Origin: DATBRC01 sp036560485
GTDB taxonomy: Bacteria > Pseudomonadota > Gammaproteobacteria > Burkholderiales > Burkholderiaceae_D
Reading direction: 5' to 3'
Assembly (NCBI GenBank): GCA_036560485.1
Contig: DATBRC010000053.1
Span: 1-64,000 of the forward strand
Length of the DNA stretch: 64,000 bases
This document shows positions 52,832 through 61,541 of this stretch, piece after piece. Within the stretch, counting starts at the first letter, position 1, and the number at the start of each line of letters is the position of its first letter. The notes under the pieces were generated by a model. That model was not told the DNA's origin. It did not search any database and was given only the letters and a program-made list of their open reading frames with translations. The position numbers and the translations under genes were made by a program.

Positions 52832-53995
52832 ATGCGTCCGGTAAATTTTACTGCCGATAATAATCTGATACTGCTGCAGTGTGGCGCAGAATATTTTCCC
52901 GCGCTGGTGAAAGCACTGGACAATGCCAAGCTTGAAATTTATCTGGAAACGTATATCTTCGCTGCCGATGAAATCGGCGATTTGGTCAAGGCGGCGTTAA
53001 AACGTGCTGCAGCGCGTGGCGTAGTAGTGAATGTGATTGTCGATTGGCTTGGTACGGGAGACGCTTATACCAAGGTGCTGGCAAAGGAATTTTCTGAAGC
53101 GAAGATTCAGTACAGGATTTTCAATCCGTGGTTCAAACGCGGTATGACGCGCTCGCATCGCAAGATGTGTGTGGTGGATCGCCAAATCGCTTTCGTTGGC
53201 GGATTGAATATCAATAATGATATACGCGCAGATCATGATTTCCACATGATCTTGCCGTTGCCGCGCTGGGATTTTGCTGTCCGCATCATGGGGCCGCTGG
53301 TAGCGAAGATTCATTTGGAATCCGAAGCGCAGTGGATGCGGATCGGCCACTTGAAATTGCGCACGCGTCTGGAATTATTTCGCGAAGTACGACAAGTGCC
53401 GGTGATAGGCAGCGGCGCGCCGGCACATGCCGGTTTGGTGGTGCGCGACAATTTTCGTAATCGCCGCACGATCCAGAAGACGTATTTGCACGCATTAGGC
53501 CATGCGCGAAAAACTGCATTGCTGGCGAATCCTTATTTCGCACCCGGCCGCAAGATGCGCGATGCGTTGGCATCTGCCGCAGCGCGCGGCGTTGACGTGA
53601 CCTTATTGCTCGGTGTCGGGCAGTTCCGTTTGCAGGATGCGATTGCCCATGCGTTTTATCCCAAGCTGTTGAAAAGCGGCGTCAAAATTGTTGAATATCG
53701 CAAGACACAACTGCATGCCAAGGTCGCCGTGGTGGATGATCACTGGTCAACGGTCGGGTCGAGCAATGTCGACGGCTTCAGTTTGTTCGTCAATCAAGAG
53801 GCCAATGTCGTGGTGCAGGATTCGGCATTCTCGATCAAGTTGCGAGAAAAAATCGAGCAGGGAATCGTCGAAGGCGTGCCGATCAAGCTAGAAGACTTTG
53901 CCAATATCCCTTGGTATAAGCGCGTGTGGTACGACGCGGCATTCATGCTGTATCGCGTCACGATTCGCATTATCACATGGGGAAATTATGCGTGA
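52832..53995 (+). CDS. clsB: Cardiolipin synthase ClsB
   Basis: A phospholipase-D superfamily enzyme of 387 residues with two HKD motifs: SHRKMCVVDRQIAFVGGLNI (about 108) and LHAKVAVVDDHWSTVGSSNV (about 290). No N-terminal membrane helices are present, which fits ClsB (YbhO) rather than ClsA. It condenses phosphatidylglycerol into cardiolipin. Paired with the YbhP-like gene upstream. Confidence 0.92.
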   Translation: MRPVNFTADNNLILLQCGAEYFPALVKALDNAKLEIYLETYIFAADEIGDLVKAALKRAAARGVVVNVIVDWLGTGDAYTKVLAKEFSEAKIQYRIFNPWFKRGMTRSHRKMCVVDRQIAFVGGLNINNDIRADHDFHMILPLPRWDFAVRIMGPLVAKIHLESEAQWMRIGHLKLRTRLELFREVRQVPVIGSGAPAHAGLVVRDNFRNRRTIQKTYLHALGHARKTALLANPYFAPGRKMRDALASAAARGVDVTLLLGVGQFRLQDAIAHAFYPKLLKSGVKIVEYRKTQLHAKVAVVDDHWSTVGSSNVDGFSLFVNQEANVVVQDSAFSIKLREKIEQGIVEGVPIKLEDFANIPWYKRVWYDAAFMLYRVTIRIITWGNYA

Positions 53996-54012
53996 TTTCT
54001 CCATGTATCAAG

Positions 54013-54717
54013 TTAGATTCGCACCCACGCGCCTTTAAACACGATCGGTCCTGTCGGTCCATTTGGATTGGGCGAACCGCCTTTCGGCTCCAATGTCACA
54101 GCCAGCAACGGAACCGATTCCGGCGTCGCATTTTCCGGCAGCCGCAAGGTGATGATGCCATTGTCCGAGACCAATCCAAGCGAGCGCGGATTACCGGTTT
54201 TCGGCACCGCCCATAATTCCAGACTCTTGTTATCAGCAATGCTTTGCCGTGACAGAACCTTGATAATCAATTGATGATGTTTGATATCACCCGTCACGAT
54301 TGCAATGGGCTGTGACTTGTCATCGGTTAGTGTGGCGACATAGTTTGCGATCGGGCCGACCTGTTCCGGCTGCCTGGTCACCAGTACTGAAATCAAAATG
54401 ACGGCAAGCGCGGTCGATGCCATGCCAAGGCCGCGCCAGAAACTTAAATCTTCACGCAGGGCAAGCCAGAATGCGCGCCTGCTGTTTACATTCAATTGCT
54501 TTTCAATGGCACGCCAAACATGTGGAGAAGGTTGTACGGCCGGTGCGAATTCGCCAAGTGGATGCAAGCGGTCTTGCCATTCTGCGACAGCACGTCGAAG
54601 CGCGGCATCATTTTTCAACCATGCTTCAAAGCGTCGCCGTGCGCCGCCTTTCAACGTGCCGAGCACATACTCGGATGCCAGTTTTTCGCGCAATGTATCG
54701 TTGTGCCGGAGATTCAT
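54013..54717 (-). CDS. Anti-sigma factor, RskA family
   Basis: A 234-residue membrane anti-sigma factor. The N-terminal cytoplasmic sigma-binding region is LREKLASEYVLGTLKGGARR and RRAVAEWQDRLHPLGEF. One membrane helix follows (LGMASTALAVILISVLVT, about 100-118), then the periplasmic RskA domain with KSLELWAVPKTGNPRSLGLV and VTLEPKGGSPNPNGPTGPIV. The ATG overlaps the sigma gene stop by four bases, which fixes this start over the longer frame to 54774. Confidence 0.92.
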   Translation of the reverse strand: MNLRHNDTLREKLASEYVLGTLKGGARRRFEAWLKNDAALRRAVAEWQDRLHPLGEFAPAVQPSPHVWRAIEKQLNVNSRRAFWLALREDLSFWRGLGMASTALAVILISVLVTRQPEQVGPIANYVATLTDDKSQPIAIVTGDIKHHQLIIKVLSRQSIADNKSLELWAVPKTGNPRSLGLVSDNGIITLRLPENATPESVPLLAVTLEPKGGSPNPNGPTGPIVFKGAWVRI

Positions 54718-55325
54718 GCGCCCTCCAATTTTGTCAGGCACAAGCGCAAGCGTTCCAGTCCGCGCCGTATCCATGTTTTGATGGTGCCGATCGGCAGCTT
54801 CATTTGTTCCGCTACTTCGCTATGCGACAGGTCGTGGTAAAACGCGAGTGCAATCGCTTGCCGATGCAGCCCTTCCAACCGCGTGAAGCAATGCGCCAAC
54901 GCCTTCGCATCAGCACCCAGTTGCAGTGCTTGCAATGGTGTCGGATCAGGGCTTTCCAACGCGTCAATGACATTCTGCATGCCGCCATCCTCAAAAGTAT
55001 CGGCATCGATTTCGACCAGATGCTCGGCGTGATCCGCGCGGCGTAGCATGTCAAATGCCTTGTTGCGCACGATCGTTGTCATCCATGTCATCGGTGCAGC
55101 GAGGCTGGCTTGATAACCGGCTGCGTTATTCCATATGCTGACGAAGCTTTCCTGCAACGCTTCTTCCGCCATTTCCCGCTTAATCAATATACGCAGCGCG
55201 AAGCCAAACAGTTTCGGCGATGTAAGGTCATAAAGCCGGCGAAAGGCTTGGGCATCCTTGCGCGCAACCGCTGCGAGCCATGTTCTTAATTGTTGCGGAT
55301 CGACTGTCGACAATTTTGAATCCAT
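54714..55325 (-). CDS. ECF RNA polymerase sigma factor (SigK-like)
   Basis: A 203-residue extracytoplasmic-function sigma factor. Region 2 is FRRLYDLTSPKLFGFALRIL and EMAEEALQESFVSIW, with WMTTIVRNKAFDMLRR. Region 4 is LEGLHRQAIALAFYHDLSHSE and PIGTIKTWIRRGLERLR. It forms the classic sigma/RskA pair with the downstream gene. It is divergent from the ferritin-like gene across 78 bp, so that gene is a candidate target; I could not identify a matching promoter by eye. Confidence 0.94.
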   Translation of the reverse strand: MDSKLSTVDPQQLRTWLAAVARKDAQAFRRLYDLTSPKLFGFALRILIKREMAEEALQESFVSIWNNAAGYQASLAAPMTWMTTIVRNKAFDMLRRADHAEHLVEIDADTFEDGGMQNVIDALESPDPTPLQALQLGADAKALAHCFTRLEGLHRQAIALAFYHDLSHSEVAEQMKLPIGTIKTWIRRGLERLRLCLTKLEGA

Positions 55326-55403
55326 TTGAAAACGGTTTGCGTATCAGTTGTTGTGGGTGCCAATTGCCGGCGCCTTCAACCAACTTCATATGGAGATTAC
55401 ATC

Positions 55404-56021
55404 ATGGATGAATTATACGCAGCAACCAAGCAAACGGATTCAAATATGTCAGAAGTGACCGCGGAAGGTAATTCACGCCGCAATTTTTTCGCCAAAGGCA
55501 GCTTGTTCTCGCTCGGTGCATTGGCAGCAGTCACATTGGGTCAGTCCTCTTCCGCATGGGCACAAACGTCATCGAAATCGACCAGTGACGATGTGGCGAT
55601 CCTGAACGTCGCACTTGGCCTTGAATACCAGGCAATCGCAGCGTATCAAGTCGGTGCGGAATCCGGTCTGCTGGAAAAGCCGGTATTGGATGTGGCAGTG
55701 AAGTTCCAATCGCAGCATAAAGCGCACGCACAAATTCTCGATGCCACGATTAAACAGCTCGGCGGCAAGCCGGTAATGGCAAAGAAACCGACTGAATATG
55801 GTTTTCCTGTTTCTCAATTGAAGTCGCAAGCTGATGTGCTGAAGTTCGCAGCCGGCTTGGAAAAAGGCGCTGCATCGGCTTACTTGAGTGTGTTGCCGAG
55901 CTTCCACAACAAGGATTTAGTGAAGGCTGCTGCCAGTATTATGGGTGACGAAACAATGCATTGGGCGATCTTGTTGAATGCATTGGGGGAAGATCCGGTG
56001 CCGGCGGCATTCATCGGGTAA
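55404..56021 (+). CDS. Tat-exported ferritin-like domain protein
   Basis: From ATG 55404 (GGAG upstream) 205 residues. A twin-arginine signal, NSRRNFFAKGSLFSLGALAA, targets it to the periplasm. The mature part is a four-helix ferritin-like bundle with possible metal ligands: ALGLEYQAIAAYQ (Glu), QHKAHAQ (His), AGLEKGAASAYL (Glu) and GDETMHWAIL (ExxH). Substrate is unknown; it may store or oxidise iron or protect against peroxide. The divergent sigma/anti-sigma pair suggests envelope-stress control. A terminator follows. Confidence 0.85.
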   Translation: MDELYAATKQTDSNMSEVTAEGNSRRNFFAKGSLFSLGALAAVTLGQSSSAWAQTSSKSTSDDVAILNVALGLEYQAIAAYQVGAESGLLEKPVLDVAVKFQSQHKAHAQILDATIKQLGGKPVMAKKPTEYGFPVSQLKSQADVLKFAAGLEKGAASAYLSVLPSFHNKDLVKAAASIMGDETMHWAILLNALGEDPVPAAFIG

Positions 56022-56071
56022 TTCTTCGGCGATATTTTTTTATTGAATTTTATTTGAATATCAGTTCATGG

Positions 56072-56116
56072 CAACAGGTAGATTCTGCTCATGGGAATCT
56101 GCCTGTTGTTTTATTT
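56072..56116 (+). terminator. Terminator after the ferritin-like gene
   Basis: CAACAGGTAGATTC (56072-56085) pairs with GAATCTGCCTGTTG (56095-56108), one mismatch, loop of nine, then TTTTATTTT. Confidence 0.88.
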
Positions 56117-56157
56117 TAGGAGCGCTACAATAAGAAAATTACCAGTTTACATTTTTA

Positions 56158-56541
56158 ATGCATATGAGTGACGGCGTTCGTATTGATAAATGGCTGTGGG
56201 CTGCGCGGTTTTTTAAAACACGCACGCTGGCCGCCGATGCGGTGGATACCGGCAAGGTGCGCTTGAATGGCGATCGCGTCAAACCTGCTCGCAGCGTAAA
56301 AGTTGGCGATACACTTGATATCGACAACGGCGCAACAGAATGGGAAGTTGTGGTGCGTGATCTGTCTGAAGTGCGCGGGTCGGCGCCGGTAGCGCAAGCG
56401 CTGTATGAAGAAACACACGCCAGCATCGCCAAGCGTCAGAACGTAGCGGAACAAAGAAAGTTTTTTCGCGAGCCCGCTACAACAATCAAAGGGCGGCCGA
56501 CCAAGAGGGATCGCCGCCTAATCGATAAAACGCGAGGCTGA
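56158..56541 (+). CDS. hslR: RNA-binding S4 domain protein, heat-shock protein 15 (HslR)
   Basis: A 127-residue S4-domain protein: RIDKWLWAARFFKTRTLAA, then GKVRLNGDRVKPARSVKVGD, and a basic C terminus (TIKGRPTKRDRRLIDKTRG). E. coli Hsp15 binds stalled 50S subunits carrying peptidyl-tRNA and helps recycle them. The start could also be the ATG at 56164; neither has a clear ribosome site. Confidence 0.93.
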   Translation: MHMSDGVRIDKWLWAARFFKTRTLAADAVDTGKVRLNGDRVKPARSVKVGDTLDIDNGATEWEVVVRDLSEVRGSAPVAQALYEETHASIAKRQNVAEQRKFFREPATTIKGRPTKRDRRLIDKTRG

Positions 56542-56567
56542 ACAGGGCTTCCGCATATCAGTAAGCC

Positions 56568-57056
56568 CTAATCAGAAATTTCTGGGGGATTTTTCTGAAC
56601 GTTTTGCAAATGCGCCGGCGTAAAATCATCCATCGATGCGCCTTTCTTGCGCAACGCCACCTTGCAAAAACTACGTCCCGGCGTAGCCTGCGATTCCAGT
56701 ACAACCAACTCGCCGCCAATTTCACGCAATACTTCACGGTCATATTCCATCATGCGATGACACGCCATGACATCGCCGTTTCCCCGCAATGCACATTCAC
56801 TATGGATTTCTGCAAACACGGTCTCTTGCTCAATCTTGATGAATTTATAGTGCGCCATTGCGGGTGAATTACGTTCCCATTCGGCATGCAATTCTATCAG
56901 GTTGCTGGCGGGTTTTGCCTGCGCTTTTCGCATCGCCATGCGCGCCAATTTGCGCATGAGCCAGGCAGAGAAAAAAGTAAGTGATGCGTGGCGGTTTGGC
57001 CATGCGACTATCTTCCTGGCAATTTTAACGATTTGTCGATTTTGGGAGATTTTCAT
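56568..57056 (-). CDS. Hypothetical protein, coupled to the upstream membrane protein gene
   Basis: A 162-residue protein. The N terminus is basic and weakly hydrophobic (IVAWPNRHASLTFFSAWLMRKL), possibly a membrane-associated helix. The rest includes IELHAEWERNSPAMAHYKFI and IHSECALRGNGDVMACHRMM, then EYDREVLREIGGELVVLES. The pattern of an L-2-amino-thiazoline-like small alpha/beta domain is suggestive but not enough to name a family. Its ATG overlaps the stop of the gene at 57053 (ATGA), so the two are translationally coupled. Confidence 0.65.
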   Translation of the reverse strand: MKISQNRQIVKIARKIVAWPNRHASLTFFSAWLMRKLARMAMRKAQAKPASNLIELHAEWERNSPAMAHYKFIKIEQETVFAEIHSECALRGNGDVMACHRMMEYDREVLREIGGELVVLESQATPGRSFCKVALRKKGASMDDFTPAHLQNVQKNPPEISD

Positions 57057-57772
57057 GCGCAGCTACCTAATGGAAAGGATGGCGTCGCAACATTTATTTG
57101 TGTGGTAGACCGGCGATAAATTATCCATGCCATCGTCCAAAATCCGAATACAAAGAACAATGCACGCGCAAGAAAAAATGGTTTCACAATTTCTGCGGGG
57201 AGAACGAAGATTGCCACACCAACTGGCGCTTGCATCCATCGCAGTACAAATGCAAAACACTTTTCAATAAGTGATTCTGTTGGCAGGTAAAACGATAATA
57301 AAAATAATCCAAAATAACTTGATACAAATTTCAACTGACTTTCAGCGACCTGCCACGTAATGCTATCTGACGTTAGTGGCAATCCTTTTTCAGTCGCTGT
57401 CAGCATAGACAGGATATGAGCGTTTTCTGTGGCGTCGAGTACAGCAGTCAGCAACAATGCGCCCAACCAAATACTGCTGCCACTGAATGAAGCATATTTT
57501 TCTGCCGTGTCTCGCTGGAACGAGCGCAACGTTGGAACAAGCATCACAAAGAACGCCGCATAGGAACATAGATATAAAAAGTCGATCGCAAGATCAATCC
57601 GCAGCGCAGTCGCACGAGCAATTAATAATGCGGAGTACTCGGCAATCGGCCGGTTCAGCTGAAACATGCCTTGCGAGCCGTGCGTCGCAAGTGCGAGCAG
57701 TAATAAAGTGAGTGTCAGTGATCCGCATAGGATGGCTAGTAAAATACTGGAGCGATGTAGTGATTTGATCAT
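57053..57772 (-). CDS. Hypothetical inner-membrane protein with about six helices
   Basis: From ATG 57772 the protein has 239 residues. Hydrophobic segments: ILLAILCGSLTLTLLLLAL, LYLCSYAAFFVMLV, SIWLGALLLTAVLDATENA, YFGLFLLSFYL, VGVAIFVLPAEIV and LFFVFGFWTMAWIIY. I do not recognise the family. The frame begins at a TTG (57808), but ATG 57772 is better placed. It is divergent from a TetR regulator across 83 bp, so it is a likely target of that repressor. Confidence 0.7.
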   Translation of the reverse strand: MIKSLHRSSILLAILCGSLTLTLLLLALATHGSQGMFQLNRPIAEYSALLIARATALRIDLAIDFLYLCSYAAFFVMLVPTLRSFQRDTAEKYASFSGSSIWLGALLLTAVLDATENAHILSMLTATEKGLPLTSDSITWQVAESQLKFVSSYFGLFLLSFYLPTESLIEKCFAFVLRWMQAPVGVAIFVLPAEIVKPFFLARALFFVFGFWTMAWIIYRRSTTQINVATPSFPLGSCA

Positions 57773-57815
57773 GTTGAGCTTTCGTAAAATGAGGTTGGTC
57801 TCGGTCAATTCGAGG

Positions 57816-57855
57816 TATACTAGACAAATATATTAAAAATGTAAACATGTAAAAT
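57816..57855 (+). promoter_or_regulatory. Candidate promoter/operator between the membrane gene and tetR
   Basis: TATACT (57816-57821) is a good -10 for the tetR gene, with TTGGTC 15 bp upstream as a weak -35. Between it and the ATG lies an AT-rich near-palindrome ATGTAAACATGT (57839-57850) that could be the repressor operator. Pattern only. Confidence 0.3.
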
Positions 57856-58452
57856 ATGACAACGAACACAAAAGACAAAAGGATTGAGTCGATCCTGGAC
57901 GCCGCAGAGCGTGTTTTTTCGCGCTACGGATACCCGCAAACGAATATGGAATTGCTCGCACGCGAGGCAGAACTGTCGCGGCAGGGGCTTTATTTATTCT
58001 TCCGCAGCAAGAGCGCTGTCTTCAGTGCAGTGGTTGAGCGCATTCAGCGGGAATCGTTGGATGAGGCGATTCAAGCGGCTGATCAAGCGCGCCGGCGTGG
58101 TAATGGCGCTGTGGAGATTTTGATAGCGCAGATCAATGCACGTGCTGGAGCGTATCTGACGCGACTAAAAGAATCGCCTTACGTGCTGGAGCTTAATGAG
58201 GAAAGCAACCGGCAGTGCCCTGAAATCGTGAATGAATACAGCCGCAAATTTGTCACTAGCGTGGCCGACACCATCACGGTTGAGGATAAGGCTGGACGGC
58301 TTAATTTGCCAAAAGGAGTGAATGCAAAAAAGGCTGCTCAATTGATTGTGGCGTCTGCGCGTGGATTGAAACTGACGAGCCCGCCTCCCACGCCATCTGA
58401 ATTCAAACGTGATCTTGGGCTCATCGTTTCTTTGGTTTTAAATGAAGGTTAG
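57856..58452 (+). CDS. TetR/AcrR family transcriptional regulator
   Basis: A 198-residue repressor-type protein. The N-terminal helix-turn-helix reads ILDAAERVFSRYGYPQTNME, LLAREAELSRQGLYLFFRSK. The C-terminal ligand domain is variable and contains YVLELNEESNRQCPEIVNEY. Divergent orientation to the gene at 57053 suggests it controls that membrane protein. Ligand unknown. Confidence 0.9.
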   Translation: MTTNTKDKRIESILDAAERVFSRYGYPQTNMELLAREAELSRQGLYLFFRSKSAVFSAVVERIQRESLDEAIQAADQARRRGNGAVEILIAQINARAGAYLTRLKESPYVLELNEESNRQCPEIVNEYSRKFVTSVADTITVEDKAGRLNLPKGVNAKKAAQLIVASARGLKLTSPPPTPSEFKRDLGLIVSLVLNEG

Positions 58453-58531
58453 AAACTTTCCGTGCTGCATCCAATCTACACTATCGCAGTCAAGGTAAAA
58501 CAATTCATTGATGCTGCGCTATTAAACTGGC

Positions 58532-58549
58532 ATCCCATATTTATGGGAT
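58532..58549. other. Perfect hairpin in the tetR / beta-helix gene gap
   Basis: ATCCCATA/TATGGGAT with a TT loop, 80 bp after tetR, followed by TTATCTTT. It could be a weak terminator for tetR or a protein-binding palindrome ahead of the next gene. Confidence 0.35.
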
Positions 58550-58632
58550 TTATCTTTACTGCATCTCATGGTACGGTCACGCCACGTAATTTATATTGAG
58601 AATCACTGTAATTTCAATGGAACGGGACGAGC

Positions 58633-60462
58633 ATGTTATCGATAACTGATCAGGCAAATGGCGCTGTTGATGCCACCAATCAAACCATCGTTGCATCAAC
58701 GTGTAGACATGCGCTACTGATGGTGTTTTCGGTATTGTTCATTTCCGGTTGCGGCGGTGGCGGCAGCAGCGGGTCAGGATCATTTACAGTGGGAACCAGC
58801 ACCACGACCGCAACCACGACTACGACAACCACTTCTGTTGCAGTTACCGGAGCGCCCTACGTACTTTATACGGATATCGTTTCCGGCCCGACTTCGGGTG
58901 GAGAAAACAATCAAGGTGCTTACCTGTCGATTTTCGGGCAAAACTTTGGCAGCAGTGGATTAGGTACGACGACCAAGGTCTATATTGGTGGCAGCGAGGT
59001 GGCGAACTATCGCACGCTTGGCGCTGCCAAGGTCTCTAACTTGCAGCAAATCACGGTGCAAGTCGGTTCGCTTGGCGGTGCGGCACAAGGCACAGCATTG
59101 CCAATCAAGGTGGTCGTGAGCGGTGTCGATTCCAACACCAATGTGATGTTCATGCCCAATCCTGGACGCATGCTGTTTGTCGATAATGTCGTGGGTAACG
59201 ATGCGACCGCTGTTGCCGGTGATATTGCCCATCCTTATCGCTATGTGCAAACGCCGGCGCTGTACACAGGTGGTGCATGGGCAGTGGCGCAGCCGGGAGA
59301 CATGATCGTGTTGCGTGGACATGGCAATGCCAATCCGTGGGTCGATGTCGGTTTTGAAAATTATTTCATGCGTTATCGTAACAAGTCGGGCAGCGCACCG
59401 ACTGGTGCTTCAGGCACGGGAGCAATCGTGTTGATGGGATATCCGGGTGAAGATGCCTATATACATGGCACAGTGGCCGGTGGCATGACGGGCGGATGCG
59501 TGTCGGCTATCAATGGTCAATCGTTTCCCGGCATGGGGCAATGGGCAGTTGTTTCCAATTTGCGCATGGATTGCGAAGGTTATGACGGACCGATCAGCCA
59601 GGAAATTTACGGCGACAACTGGCGCGTCATCAATAACGAATTGAGCGCATCCACCGCGCAGCGGAGCGGCACCGGTGTTGTTCCAAAAATGGCCGGCATC
59701 ACAGGCAACGGCAATAATGCGATCTGGTACGGCAATCACATCCACGACATTCAGGGCAGCAGTCAGGAATGTCATGGCATCTACATTGACGGCGATGGAT
59801 CATATGACATAGCCTACAACCAGATCCATGACATCCGGGATGGCAATGGTTTCCAGGTCTTCGTGAATGGCGGCAATGGTTCCACTGAAGCTAACAACAT
59901 CAGCTTGCATCACAACCTGATCCACGACGTATCCAAGCACGGCATTAACATCGGCGATGGAACAAAAAACAATGTAAAAGTGTGGAACAACATTGTCTAT
60001 AACGTGCAATTTGCTGCGATACGATTTAACACCATCGACCTGCATGGTGCGAAGTTTTATAACAATACGTTCTATAACACGAATTTGAACGGTAACAGTT
60101 TGTATGGCGCTCTCACAAACGATTGGACTTTGCCGGTTGGGGCGCTGGACGTCGAAAACAATATCTTCTATGTCGTTACCGGGACGCCATACAACTCTGG
60201 TTCGGTTGGTGTTCCGGCAAGCGCCGGCACGTTTGCACGCAACATATGGTTCAATGGTTCAGGCAGCCCCAGTATCGACAGTACTGCCATCATAGCCAAT
60301 CCGCAGTTCGTTACGGCCGGCTCGGATTTTCATTTGCAAGCAACAAGTCCGGCAATCGGAGCAGGTTCACATACTGCGGCAGTGACTTCGCTGGTCGTCA
60401 ATGACTACGACCTGAAAGCGCGTAGTACGACGAGCATGGATGTCGGCGCACTGAAACATTGA
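58633..60462 (+). CDS. Lipoprotein with IPT/TIG-like domain and right-handed parallel beta-helix
   Basis: A 609-residue surface protein. The signal region HALLMVFSVLFISGC places the lipidated Cys near 38, followed by a Gly/Ser then Thr-rich spacer (about 39-75). An IPT/TIG-like beta domain follows (DIVSGPTSGGENNQGAYLSI, IFGQNFGSSGL, VYIGGSEVANY). Then comes a long right-handed beta-helix (about 190-590) with repeated short turns such as NNAIWYGNHIHDIQG, YDIAYNQIHDIRDGNGF and ISLHHNLIHDVSKHGIN. Such proteins are often polysaccharide lyases, epimerases or adhesins; no catalytic motif is clear. It stands alone. A later start at 58720 would shorten the unusually long n-region. Confidence 0.85.
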   Translation: MLSITDQANGAVDATNQTIVASTCRHALLMVFSVLFISGCGGGGSSGSGSFTVGTSTTTATTTTTTTSVAVTGAPYVLYTDIVSGPTSGGENNQGAYLSIFGQNFGSSGLGTTTKVYIGGSEVANYRTLGAAKVSNLQQITVQVGSLGGAAQGTALPIKVVVSGVDSNTNVMFMPNPGRMLFVDNVVGNDATAVAGDIAHPYRYVQTPALYTGGAWAVAQPGDMIVLRGHGNANPWVDVGFENYFMRYRNKSGSAPTGASGTGAIVLMGYPGEDAYIHGTVAGGMTGGCVSAINGQSFPGMGQWAVVSNLRMDCEGYDGPISQEIYGDNWRVINNELSASTAQRSGTGVVPKMAGITGNGNNAIWYGNHIHDIQGSSQECHGIYIDGDGSYDIAYNQIHDIRDGNGFQVFVNGGNGSTEANNISLHHNLIHDVSKHGINIGDGTKNNVKVWNNIVYNVQFAAIRFNTIDLHGAKFYNNTFYNTNLNGNSLYGALTNDWTLPVGALDVENNIFYVVTGTPYNSGSVGVPASAGTFARNIWFNGSGSPSIDSTAIIANPQFVTAGSDFHLQATSPAIGAGSHTAAVTSLVVNDYDLKARSTTSMDVGALKH

Positions 60463-60507
60463 TCGCAAGGAAAGGCTTGACCAGCATTGGTAAAACAGGG
60501 AGATGCG

Positions 60508-61536
60508 ATGTTGTTAAAAGTAGGCGAGCTTGCCAAACGCACCGGACTGACTGTTCGTACGTTGCATCACTACGATGCGATCGGATTGCTGACGCCATCG
60601 GCGCGATCCGATGCCGGATACCGCTTGTACAACAATGCGGATATCGCTCGCTTGCATTGCATTCAGGGATTGCGCAATCTTGGATTGCCATTGAGTGAAA
60701 TCGACAACATGCTGGCAGTGAACGGCGCATCTTTGCCGAATATCATTACGCGCCAGGTGCATGCGCTCGATCAGGAAATTGCCCGTGCCACCGATTTGCG
60801 CAGTCGCCTGACCATGTTGCAGGACAAACTATCGGAAGGCGGACAACCAGAGACAACTGATTGGCTGGCTGCCTTGGAATTGATGACGACACACGGTAAA
60901 TATTTTACAGCTACAGAGCTTAAATTCATCACGGAAAGCTGGAAAAAAATAGAGCCGGAGTGGCAGCCTTTGATCAAGGATATATGTGCTGCAATGAAAA
61001 AAAATCTTGCAGCTGATGGTCATGAGATGCAAGTGCTGGCACGCCGCTGGATGGACTTGTCGATGCGATGGATGAAAGATGATATTAGTTTGCTGACACG
61101 ATGGAAAGAGATGTGCCAAAAAGAACCTGCTGCACATGGGCGCAGCGGTGTCGATCCTGAGCTATATCAGTACATAGGCAGAGCCATCGAACTACGTGTG
61201 GCGGTTTATCAGAAATATTTGAGCATCGAGGAAATAAAACGGCTGAACAAGAACATGGATGCCCAATGGGCCGATCTTGAAAAAGCAGCGAAGAAAGTGC
61301 TGACGCAAAAGCTGCCGGCGGAAAGCGAAGCTGCACAGCAGCTTGTCGCGCAATGGAGTGTGTTGATTGATGAGGCGACTAACTATGAGCCGGTTATTCG
61401 TGAAAAATTATTGAACGCAATCCGAAGCGAACCGTTGATCCAGGCTGGCGCACATTTGAGTGTGGAAGTCGGGGATTTTATTCGGCGCGCATACTTTGCG
61501 AGCCAAGCCGCAACAGTGATCGATGAATGGCAATAA
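60508..61536 (+). CDS. MerR family regulator with large C-terminal effector domain
   Basis: From ATG 60508, 342 residues. The MerR DNA-binding head is VGELAKRTGLTVRTLHHYDA and GYRLYNNADIARLHCIQGLR, followed by the dimerisation helix. The long C-terminal part (about 125-342) is helical and seems internally repeated (ATELKFITESWKKIEPEWQP versus SEAAQQLVAQWSVLIDEATN), like TipAS-type drug-binding domains. Ligand unknown. There is no divergent partner; it follows the beta-helix gene on the same strand. Confidence 0.87.
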   Translation: MLLKVGELAKRTGLTVRTLHHYDAIGLLTPSARSDAGYRLYNNADIARLHCIQGLRNLGLPLSEIDNMLAVNGASLPNIITRQVHALDQEIARATDLRSRLTMLQDKLSEGGQPETTDWLAALELMTTHGKYFTATELKFITESWKKIEPEWQPLIKDICAAMKKNLAADGHEMQVLARRWMDLSMRWMKDDISLLTRWKEMCQKEPAAHGRSGVDPELYQYIGRAIELRVAVYQKYLSIEEIKRLNKNMDAQWADLEKAAKKVLTQKLPAESEAAQQLVAQWSVLIDEATNYEPVIREKLLNAIRSEPLIQAGAHLSVEVGDFIRRAYFASQAATVIDEWQ

Positions 61537-61541
61537 GGTGC

